From Eubacterium sp. CAG:786 (GTDB lineage Bacteria; Bacillota; Clostridia; Oscillospirales; Ruminococcaceae): a stretch of 10,262 bases of DNA. Below the pieces are notes generated by a model, which was not told where the DNA came from, did no database searches, and saw only the letters and a list, made by a program, of their open reading frames with translations. The position numbers were made by a program, and so were the translations under genes. The stretch's first letter is position 1; every line of letters begins with the position of its first letter. This document shows, piece by piece, positions 1 to 5,630 of this stretch. The stretch spans positions 1 to 10,262 of the forward strand of contig HF989445.1 of the NCBI GenBank assembly GCA_000432175.1, written 5' to 3'.

Positions 1-665
1 CGGCTTTCGCGGCTGCGGAATGCGGGGAATTCACCTGCATTGAGCGGGAGCCTGAAATGCTCTCAGTCGGCAGGCAGCTGACGGAAGCCTGTGGAATTCC
101 CGCGCAGTGGAAGCAGGGGGACATCACCGCTGGTTTCGATGAAAAAGCGGAGCTGGTGCTGTGCTCCTACTGCCTTAACGAACTGTCGGAGGTTCCCCGC
201 AAAGCCGCGGTAAAGCGCCTGTGGGAAAGCACGCAGAACCTGCTTCTCATCGTGGAGCCGGGCACCCCTGAGGGGTATTCCCGCATAATGTCGGCGCGGG
301 GAATGCTCCTTGAAATGGGCGCGCACATCGCGGCGCCATGTCCCGCAGAGGGGGAATGTCCGCTTGCGGAGGGCGACTGGTGCCATTTCACCGTGAGAGT
401 ACCGCGCAGCAGGCTGCATAAGCAGCTTAAAGGCGGTGATGTTCCCTATGAGGACGAGAAATTCAGCTTTATAGCGGCGTTCCGCGGGGAGCCGGAAAGG
501 CGCTCCGGGCGCGTGCTCCGTCACCCCCGGGTGGAAAGCGGGAAGATCACGCTGGAACTCTGCACCCCCGACGGCGCGCAGCAGCGCGTAGTCACAAGAA
601 AAAGCCCGCTGTTCAAGCAGGCGCGCAAATCCGCGGCCGGCGATGATTTCCCGGCAGAAAAGTGA
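1..665 (+). CDS. Rsm22/METTL17-family ribosomal small-subunit methyltransferase-like protein (3' part)
   Basis: The gene is open from the left edge (frame starts at base 3), so the N-terminus, including the start of the SAM-binding fold, is missing. The visible part has LVLCSYCLNEL, the segment LLIVEPGTPEGYSRI, and the family-typical stretch CPAEGECPL...DWCHF followed by YEDEKFSF. Counting from the Met codon at base 57, cysteines lie at 95, 101, 109 and 169, giving C-x5-C-x7-C plus a distal Cys. That is the arrangement of the Fe-S-binding cysteines described for the mitochondrial homologue METTL17. Family members act in small ribosomal subunit assembly; a methyl-transfer reaction is not well established for them. 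The Met at 57 is internal, since the same frame runs upstream without a stop. The next gene follows after 46 bases, with no terminator between. Confidence 0.85.
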   Translation, partial: AFAAAECGEFTCIEREPEMLSVGRQLTEACGIPAQWKQGDITAGFDEKAELVLCSYCLNELSEVPRKAAVKRLWESTQNLLLIVEPGTPEGYSRIMSARGMLLEMGAHIAAPCPAEGECPLAEGDWCHFTVRVPRSRLHKQLKGGDVPYEDEKFSFIAAFRGEPERRSGRVLRHPRVESGKITLELCTPDGAQQRVVTRKSPLFKQARKSAAGDDFPAEK

Positions 666-711
666 TATCATGGCATAACGCCTGATATATGAATTCAAGG
701 AGGTAAATGAT

Positions 712-1734
712 ATGTTCAAGAAAATCACGGCATTTTTACTCAGCGCAGTCATCATGGCAGGCGCTTCCACCGCTGTATATGCGGAGAGCATTCCGCAGAC
801 CGTCACTGTGGAGCAGGAGTACGGCGCTTCCGCAGCAAAGGTATGGGACGGCAAGACCACTATGAAGGCTGGTCAGAAGTACGTTCTCAAGAAGAGCGTA
901 ACCATCAGCAAGAAGGTCACTATTCCCAAGGGCGCCACGCTTACGCTCAACAAGGGCGCCAAGCTCACGGTAGGCTCCAAGGGCACCCTTGAAGTAAAGG
1001 GCAAGCTCGTTGTAAAGAGCGGCGCGACGCTGACAGTCACCGGCAAGATGACTACCGCAAAGGGCAGCAGCGTTTCTGACTCAGGCACCATCAAACTGAC
1101 AAAGAACAAGGCAGCCGTTACCATCGGCGGAACTTTCACCATCGCCAAGAGCGGCAAGATAACCGGCACACCCAAGAGCGTCAAGCTGGGCAGCGCGGCA
1201 AAGGTCACTGTAAAGGGCACGAATTCCTGCAAGAAGCTGAAAGCCCTGCTCAATAAGAAAAACTCCGCAGACACGACGAAAGCTGACAGGCAGGAAATCG
1301 AAAAGATGCTCAACACCTTCATGAACAAGGCGCTCAAGGGCGATATGTACGGCGCTTTTCAGGAGGTTTACCCCAAGTCCTATATAGAAGCGCTCGACGC
1401 TATGTTTGCTGAGTACGGCTATACCTTTGAGCAGTTCATCAACGAGTATTTCACTTCAATGATGAAGGAGGCAGGGGTCGATGTCAAGACTCTGGCAGCT
1501 GCTGCAGACGCTGTCAAGGTAAAGGTGACCAAGCTCACCGACTGCCTCAAGGACCTCACCGACGACGAAAAGGCTCTGCTGGCTGACTGCGGCGACATCA
1601 CCAAGGCTTATATCGCTGATATATCCGTAGAGGTCGAAGGCGCAGCCGCTGACCTTTCTCAGTACATCACAAGCGGCAACACCGCACAGATGAAGGTCGG
1701 CTATGCAGGCGGCAGATGGTATGGCATCGGCTGA
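712..1734 (+). CDS. Secreted lysine/threonine-rich beta-repeat protein with C-terminal NTF2-like-looking domain
   Basis: The start ATG has a strong site AAGGAGGT at 697-704. Residues 1-24 are a Sec signal peptide (FKK, hydrophobic core, VYA|ES cleavage). Residues about 46-170 are short repeats rich in K, T, G and V, alternating polar and hydrophobic residues (IPKGATLTL, KGAKLTV, KGTLEVKGKLVV, SGATLTVTGK). This is the look of a short beta-solenoid, and the segment is strongly basic. Residues about 188-340 form a helical then beta region ending in MKVGYAGGRWYGIG, a closing strand like those of NTF2-like extracellular domains. No Cys lipobox or wall-anchor motif is visible, so the protein is probably released or held by charge on the envelope. 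No convincing promoter lies in the 46-base gap, so it may be read through from upstream. The function is unknown and I do not recognise a named family. Confidence 0.8.
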   Translation: MFKKITAFLLSAVIMAGASTAVYAESIPQTVTVEQEYGASAAKVWDGKTTMKAGQKYVLKKSVTISKKVTIPKGATLTLNKGAKLTVGSKGTLEVKGKLVVKSGATLTVTGKMTTAKGSSVSDSGTIKLTKNKAAVTIGGTFTIAKSGKITGTPKSVKLGSAAKVTVKGTNSCKKLKALLNKKNSADTTKADRQEIEKMLNTFMNKALKGDMYGAFQEVYPKSYIEALDAMFAEYGYTFEQFINEYFTSMMKEAGVDVKTLAAAADAVKVKVTKLTDCLKDLTDDEKALLADCGDITKAYIADISVEVEGAAADLSQYITSGNTAQMKVGYAGGRWYGIG

Positions 1735-2365
1735 TCTGATAGTCGTCAGCACCGACGGCGTCAGCTTTTCCGATGTGGAGGGCTACATGCAGCACGTTTC
1801 TGAACTCCGTCGCAGCAGGATAGCGAAAAAGCGCTGCGATGGCGATAAGCTGTCGGCGCTTGCGGCAGGTCTGCTGGTCTCAATGGAGCTCAGCAGGCGC
1901 AGCGGCATTCCGGGGAGCAGGCTGCGGTATTCCCACGGGGCGTTCGGCAAGCCGTATCTGAAAGGCGCGGAGGTGTACTTCTCGCTTTCGCATACGAATG
2001 GCGCGGTATGCGCGGCATTCAGTGATGCGGAGATAGGCGCGGATATCGAGCGGCGCGACCGCAGGGTAGGCGAGAGGCTGTATTCAAGGGTGCTCAGCAA
2101 CGGTGAAAGGTTGCAGGTGCACTCCACAGAGGATTTCATACGCCTGTGGGTGCAGAAGGAGGCGTTCCTGAAGCGGCTCGGCACCGGCATCGCGGACGAC
2201 CTCCGCGGCGCGGATACCACCATCATGCGCGATACAATGGCGCTTGAATGCGGTGAGTACCTCGTCGGGGTCTCCGGCGCGGACAGCGTGGAATTACGCG
2301 TTATGACCCTGGGCGAGCTTCTCGCGGAGTTCGACAGGGAAGAAGCTGCTGTAGGGAACCTCTAA
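1703..2365 (+). CDS. Sfp/AcpT-type 4'-phosphopantetheinyl transferase
   Basis: This enzyme transfers the phosphopantetheine arm of CoA to a Ser of acyl- or peptidyl-carrier proteins in the cytoplasm. All family signatures are present: FGKPYL (81-86), FSLSHT (93-98), IGADIE (111-116) and W-x3-E-A-F-x-K-x-x-G-x-G-I (149-163). D114, E116 and E153 are the expected Mg ligands. The length of 220 aa is normal for the Sfp group. The start is ambiguous: ATG 1703 has GAAGG at 1692-1696, and ATG 1721 has AGGCGG at 1707-1712. Either start lies inside the end of the upstream secreted-protein gene, so translation is probably coupled. The last Leu codon and the TAA stop fall within the left inverted repeat of the element at 2358-2508, so the C-terminus may be shorter or different from the ancestral one. 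The carrier-protein partner is not in the window. Confidence 0.9.
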   Translation: MQAADGMASADLIVVSTDGVSFSDVEGYMQHVSELRRSRIAKKRCDGDKLSALAAGLLVSMELSRRSGIPGSRLRYSHGAFGKPYLKGAEVYFSLSHTNGAVCAAFSDAEIGADIERRDRRVGERLYSRVLSNGERLQVHSTEDFIRLWVQKEAFLKRLGTGIADDLRGADTTIMRDTMALECGEYLVGVSGADSVELRVMTLGELLAEFDREEAAVGNL

Positions 2366-2508
2366 AAACCGGTTTGAAAAGGGAAAATGGGTAGAGTGCG
2401 CCGAATGTGATGAAAGCCGACGAAGTAAGGCTGTATGCCTTATGAGGAGGTTTTCTGAAGCAGTCGGTGTGCTATACACATTTTCACTCAAACAAGGTTT
2501 TTAGAGGT
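2358..2508. repeat. 151-bp inverted-repeat element, MITE-like or structured-RNA element
   Basis: ACCTCTAAAAACC (2358-2370) is perfectly inverted as GGTTTTTAGAGGT (2496-2508). Complementarity continues inward: GTTTGA 2372-2377 with TCAAAC 2488-2493, GAAAATG 2383-2389 with CATTTTC 2479-2485, and 2391-2404 with 2464-2477 (13 of 14 pairs, including three G-U). A central hairpin TAAGGC/GCCTTA lies at 2426-2442. The whole element can fold end to end. G-U pairs suggest selection at the RNA level, while the terminal inverted repeats suggest a non-autonomous mobile element. No clear target duplication and no coding sequence is seen. It lies between the transferase gene and the B12-regulated operon. 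Confidence 0.6.
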
Positions 2509-2526
2509 GACCTTTATAAGATTTTC

Positions 2527-2552
2527 GGGCAGGGTGCTGATGCATTCTGCCC
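2527..2552 (+). other. Hairpin of unknown role upstream of terminator
   Basis: GGGCAGGGTGC (2527-2537) can pair with GCATTCTGCCC (2542-2552) over 11 positions, two of them G-U, around a TGAT loop. It sits just ahead of the terminator hairpin. It could be part of the transcript's 3' end structure or of a short RNA. No T-run follows it directly. Confidence 0.4.
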
Positions 2553-2558
2553 AATCGT

Positions 2559-2588
2559 CCCCGGCAGGATAACTGTCGGGGCGTTTTT
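2559..2588 (+). terminator. Rho-independent terminator
   Basis: CCCCGGCAG (2559-2567) pairs with CTGTCGGGG (2573-2581) across nine positions with one G-U and a GATAA loop. CG and then five T (2584-2588) follow. It would end the transcript of the upstream genes before the B12-operon promoter. Confidence 0.85.
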
Positions 2589-2632
2589 GTCGTTAAGATG
2601 CATAAATATTCGCGGATACTTTTGTGGAAAGG

Positions 2633-2661
2633 TTGACAATTCCCGCAGAATGGTATATAAT
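2633..2661 (+). promoter_or_regulatory. Consensus housekeeping promoter of the B12-riboswitch operon
   Basis: TTGACA at 2633-2638 and TATAAT at 2656-2661 are both perfect consensus, separated by exactly 17 bases. Transcription should begin near 2667-2669, where the first base-paired stem of the riboswitch begins. Promoter strength suggests high output when the riboswitch allows it. Confidence 0.92.
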
Positions 2662-2667
2662 GAATAG

Positions 2668-2853
2668 TGCTTGCAGGCGAGCGGCAAAACGGAAGCCGGT
2701 GTAAATCCGGAGCAGTCCCCGCTGCCGTGAGGGAGCTTTGCGCGCGTCGTAATGTCACTGAGGAGAATTCCTGGGGAAGGCAGGCGCCGCAAGGGGCTGT
2801 ATCAGAGAAAAAGCCCGGATCCCGAGCCGGAAGACCTGCCCCATCGGCAAGCA
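2668..2853 (+). promoter_or_regulatory. Cobalamin (vitamin B12) riboswitch aptamer
   Basis: The B12-box core lies at 2696-2730, with GGTGTAAATCCGG followed by the P5 stem GCAG/CTGC (2712-2715/2722-2725) and GCCGTGA. The second conserved block GAGCCGGAAGACCTGCC is at 2824-2840. A seven-pair closing stem P1 is formed by TGCTTGC (2668-2674) and GCAAGCA (2847-2853). GGGGAAGG near 2773-2780 also fits the family's GGGAA-type junction. Riboswitches of this class bind adenosylcobalamin or related corrinoids and usually repress uptake and synthesis genes when the ligand is abundant. It lies 5' of the two DUF4430 genes and is not followed by a T-run terminator. Confidence 0.93.
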
Positions 2854-2854
2854 G

Positions 2855-2885
2855 GCATAGCGCTGACATACCGTCGGCAGCATGC
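2855..2885 (+). promoter_or_regulatory. Probable riboswitch expression-platform hairpin
   Basis: GCAT (2855-2858) pairs with ATGC (2882-2885) and GCTG (2862-2865) with CAGC (2878-2881), with a three-base bulge and a 12-base loop. It occupies the position of the P13 hairpin whose loop docks on L5 in cobalamin riboswitches. No terminator follows, and the ribosome site GGAGG (2897-2901) is 12 bases downstream. This favours control of translation start, but I see no obvious anti-ribosome-site pairing. Confidence 0.5.
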
Positions 2886-2910
2886 ATAATTTTATCGGAG
2901 GAATAAAAGA

Positions 2911-3807
2911 ATGAGAACAAGAAACATCGTATCCGCTGTAGCAGCTGCAGCTGTAGCATTCAGCGCAGTATCCTTCAGTGTTTCCGCTGAGGAGAACACC
3001 ACAGGCTATGTATACTTCATGGCTGAGAAGTCCACCATCGGTCAGGGCTTCACAGTTGAGCCGTGCAAGGTAGCTATCCACGAGGGCGACACCGGTCTTG
3101 ACCTGCTCAAGAATGCCGCTGAGGTACTTACCGAGGACACAGGCTATGGCGCATACGTTACCGCATTCGCTGACGAGGACCTGCAGACTGAGGTCCCCGA
3201 GGCTATAAAGGCAGTTTGCCCTGAGATGACCGGCAGAAACGCAGAGGGCTACCTCAGCGCGCTGGATTACACCGCAGAGAGCGGCTGGACATATTTTGTA
3301 AACGACGAGTACGCTCAGGTCGGCATCGGCGACTATATCCCCGCTGACGGCGATGTTGTAGTATTCTCTTTCACAGTATACGGCTATGGCGCGGACCTGG
3401 GCGTTGACAACTCCTCCTGGGGCGGCGCTGCTGCACTCAAGGAAGCAACAAAGAAGGCTGACCTTGTAAAGCTCTGCGCTGAGGCTTCCGAGGCTGAGGG
3501 TGTTGACGAATACGTATTCACCGGCGCTATGGAAGTACTGGCTGAATACGAGGCTACACAGGAGGATATCGACAACGCTGTTGCTTCCCTGACTGACGCG
3601 CTTGGCGTCGACGCTGCAACTGCTGAGTCCGCTGAAACAACTGAAACCGCTGACACCGCAGAGGTTTCCGCTGAAACTGCCGACGCTTCCGCTGACGGTG
3701 CAGATGATGGCAAGGGTTCTCCTGCTACCGGCGTTGAGGGCGCAGCCGTTGCATTCGCAGTTGTACTGCTGGCTGGCGCTGGTATCGCACTCAGCAAGAG
3801 AAAGTAA
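2911..3807 (+). CDS. Exported, probably wall-anchored DUF4430 (transcobalamin C-terminal-like) protein
   Basis: The start has GGAGG at 2897-2901. Residues 1-26 are a signal peptide (VSA|EE). Residues about 31-157 resemble DUF4430, the beta domain related to the C-terminal domain of transcobalamin and intrinsic factor. Its cues are CKVAIHEGDTGLDLLKNA (52-69) and GWTYFVNDEY...DGDVVVFSFT (125-155). Residues about 174-232 are a helical segment, followed by an acidic Ala/Thr/Glu linker (233-268). SPATG (270-274), a hydrophobic stretch and the tail SKRK look like a sortase signal of the S/P-PxTG kind used by C. difficile SrtB; a plain C-terminal membrane anchor is the alternative. The gene is first in the B12-riboswitch operon, with the next start three bases beyond its stop. 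The inferred role is surface corrinoid capture. Other DUF4430 proteins can have other roles, so the ligand is unproven. Confidence 0.85.
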   Translation: MRTRNIVSAVAAAAVAFSAVSFSVSAEENTTGYVYFMAEKSTIGQGFTVEPCKVAIHEGDTGLDLLKNAAEVLTEDTGYGAYVTAFADEDLQTEVPEAIKAVCPEMTGRNAEGYLSALDYTAESGWTYFVNDEYAQVGIGDYIPADGDVVVFSFTVYGYGADLGVDNSSWGGAAALKEATKKADLVKLCAEASEAEGVDEYVFTGAMEVLAEYEATQEDIDNAVASLTDALGVDAATAESAETTETADTAEVSAETADASADGADDGKGSPATGVEGAAVAFAVVLLAGAGIALSKRK

Positions 3808-3810
3808 TTG

Positions 3811-5445
3811 ATGAAGAAGATAACCGGGATAATCCTCGCGGTCTGCACTGCATTGTTCATAGCGGTGCAGACCGCTTTTTCCGCTCCGGCTGACGGGTGG
3901 GAGCCCCGCGCGGAGGAGTGCCTGTCGTATTATTCCACCGGCGCTTCTCCGTGGGATAGCATGGAGCCTGGCAGGTCCGACTGGGCCGCATACTGCCTGG
4001 CGCGGCTGCACGGCTCAGACGGCGCCGGGAAATACGCCGCAGGAATGCAGGAGCGGGTAGAGGAGCTTTCGCAGTCAGGGGGATTTGTGCGCCCGACGGA
4101 ATACCAGCGCTCTGCGATTTGCATAGCGGCTGCAGGCGGCGACGCTTCCCGCGCGGTGGAGCTGGGTGCATTCCGCTGCGAAACACTGGATAAACAGGGC
4201 TTTAATGCGTATATCTGGGCGCTCATCGCAGTAAACGTGACCGGTGTGGAGCAGCCTGAGAATGCAGTCAACACCGCGCAGTCGCTGGCAGGGCACATCA
4301 TGTCGCAGCAGCATGCGGACGGAAGCTTTTCGCTCATAGGCGACAGCGGGGACGTCGATATCACGGCTGCGGCTGTGTACGCGCTCTCCGGCTGCGACGC
4401 GGATGGAGCGTCTGAAGCGGCTAAGCGCGGCGCGGAATGGCTGGGCGCATTCAGCGAATATTCCTCCATGGGCACGGTCAACTGCGAGAGCACCGCGCAG
4501 GCGGTCATTGCATTCTGCGCGGTTGGGAATACCCAAAAGGCGCAGGAAGCCGCTTCGCAGCTGGAGGAATACCGTCGCGACGGCGGCTATGCGCACCTCC
4601 CCGACGGGGAAGCGAATGCGATAGACACTGCCCAGGCGCTGGAAGCAGCGATAGCCACTGCCCAGGCGCTGGAAGCATTCACGGCGCTGGCGCTTTCGGA
4701 GCGCGGTGAGGCGCTTTTCGGCAGAATATCGGCGCTGCCGGGCGCGGATATCACCACAACCGAAACCGCAGATGCACAGACGGGGCAGGCTGCGGCGGAA
4801 GTTCCACAGGCGGTGGAGGAAATCACCAGCGGGCTGACGGGGAAGCATATAAGGCTTATCCTCTCGCTGTTTTTCGGAGCGGGCGCTGCGGCGTGCATGG
4901 TGGTTTTTTTCCTGCGCAGTAAGAAGCTGCTGATACCCGCGCTGCTTCTTGCTGCGGCAGCAGGGGGAGTGTGGCTGCTGGATATCCGCACCCCGCAGGA
5001 ATACTACGCGCAGGGCGCCGCGGGACCGCTCCGTGTGACGGTTTCCGCGGATTGCACCGCGGCGCTCTCGAATATGGAGCTCATCGCGGAGGACGTAAAC
5101 CCGCGCGGCGTGATACCATCTGACGGCGTGGTGATAAAGCAGTGCGAGGTGGCTCTGCAGGAGGGCTCGTCGGCATTCGACGCGCTGACTGCCGCTGCAA
5201 GGGAGCAGCATGTGCGCGTGGATTACACCGGCAGCGTTTATGGGACATATGTCCGGGGCATAGGGTATATACAGGAATTCGGTTTCGGTGAACTGAGCGG
5301 CTGGCTGTATAAAGTCAACGGGGAATTTCCCGACGTATCTGCGGCTTACTTCACCCTTAATGAGGGTGATGTTGTAGAATTTGTATATACATGTTCCCTT
5401 GGCAGCGACGTTGGCAACGTTTTCACGGCAGATGTGGACGATTAG
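3811..5445 (+). CDS. Membrane-tethered transcobalamin/intrinsic-factor-like protein: alpha-barrel, two TM helices, DUF4430
   Basis: 544 aa from ATG 3811; TTG 3808 is in frame but less likely. Residues 1-25 are a signal peptide (FSA|PA). Residues about 30-300 contain prenyltransferase/terpene-cyclase-like alpha/alpha repeats (HADGSFSL...DVDITAAAVYAL, RRDGGYAHL...AIDTAQALEA), the fold of the alpha domain of mammalian B12 carriers. An Ala/Thr linker is followed by two membrane helices (about 347-368 and 373-391) with RSKK between them, so the turn should be cytosolic and both domains outside. Residues about 406-530 form DUF4430 (CEVALQEGSSAFDALTAA, GWLYKVNGEF, NEGDVVEFVYT). The gene starts three bases after the previous stop and shares the riboswitch transcript. 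Residues 270-279 are duplicated as 280-289. The stop is tripled in frame (TAG TAG TAA, 5443-5451). Function in B12 binding is inferred from architecture and regulation. Confidence 0.85.
   Translation: MKKITGIILAVCTALFIAVQTAFSAPADGWEPRAEECLSYYSTGASPWDSMEPGRSDWAAYCLARLHGSDGAGKYAAGMQERVEELSQSGGFVRPTEYQRSAICIAAAGGDASRAVELGAFRCETLDKQGFNAYIWALIAVNVTGVEQPENAVNTAQSLAGHIMSQQHADGSFSLIGDSGDVDITAAAVYALSGCDADGASEAAKRGAEWLGAFSEYSSMGTVNCESTAQAVIAFCAVGNTQKAQEAASQLEEYRRDGGYAHLPDGEANAIDTAQALEAAIATAQALEAFTALALSERGEALFGRISALPGADITTTETADAQTGQAAAEVPQAVEEITSGLTGKHIRLILSLFFGAGAAACMVVFFLRSKKLLIPALLLAAAAGGVWLLDIRTPQEYYAQGAAGPLRVTVSADCTAALSNMELIAEDVNPRGVIPSDGVVIKQCEVALQEGSSAFDALTAAAREQHVRVDYTGSVYGTYVRGIGYIQEFGFGELSGWLYKVNGEFPDVSAAYFTLNEGDVVEFVYTCSLGSDVGNVFTADVDD
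4618..4677 (+). repeat. 30-bp in-frame tandem duplication inside the alpha-barrel domain
   Basis: Bases 4618-4647 are repeated at 4648-4677 with one difference (GAC versus GCC). The protein reads AIDTAQALEA then AIATAQALEA. The near identity suggests a recent duplication, one that adds ten residues in a helix of the barrel. Confidence 0.9.
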
Positions 5446-5522
5446 TAGTAAAATCTGTGTTTTGCACAAATAATCTCAACAAATTTTGGTGAAAGCGCAT
5501 GCGCGATTTTCCGGACTGCTGC

Positions 5523-5551
5523 TTGCAAATCCGGTGGGAATATGTTATAAT
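5523..5551 (+). promoter_or_regulatory. Extended -10 promoter of the multi-pass membrane protein gene
   Basis: TTGCAA at 5523-5528 and TATAAT at 5546-5551 have a 17-base spacer, with TG at 5543-5544 making an extended -10. The short inverted pair CCGGA (5511-5515) and TCCGG (5530-5534) brackets the -35 and could be an operator or chance. Confidence 0.8.
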
Positions 5552-5574
5552 TTAATAGAATTATATAGCATGGG

Positions 5575-5600
5575 GCAGTGCGCCGGGGAAATGCGCCTGC
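5575..5600 (+). other. Leader hairpin in the 5' UTR of the membrane protein gene
   Basis: GCAG-T-GCGC (5575-5583) can pair with GCGCCTGC (5593-5600), leaving one bulged T and a nine-base loop. It ends 14 bases before the ribosome site. It may stabilise the mRNA. It matches no riboswitch class I know. Confidence 0.4.
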
Positions 5601-5630
5601 ACCGTTCTGAATTTAGGGAGGAATTACTCA

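Noticed and set aside
63..860. 265-codon open frame on the minus strand
   Set aside because: It is a shadow of the Rsm22-like gene and crosses into the next gene; the plus-strand frames carry clear family motifs.
2492..2520. Promoter with TATAAG at 2515-2520 for a small RNA
   Set aside because: There is no acceptable -35 element at the right distance.
2467..2667. 66-codon open frame on the plus strand
   Set aside because: It crosses the foldback element, the terminator and the promoter, and has no ribosome site.
3808..3810. TTG as start of the second DUF4430 protein
   Set aside because: ATG follows immediately in frame and is followed by a normal signal peptide; TTG would add one residue only.
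2755..4011. 418-codon open frame on the minus strand
   Set aside because: It overlaps the riboswitch and the first DUF4430 gene in antisense; it has a Ser/Cys-rich composition and no recognisable motif.
4075..5469. 464-codon open frame on the minus strand
   Set aside because: It lies antisense to the barrel/DUF4430 gene, is rich in Arg, His and Cys, has no domain motif, and arises from GC-rich codon use on the other strand.
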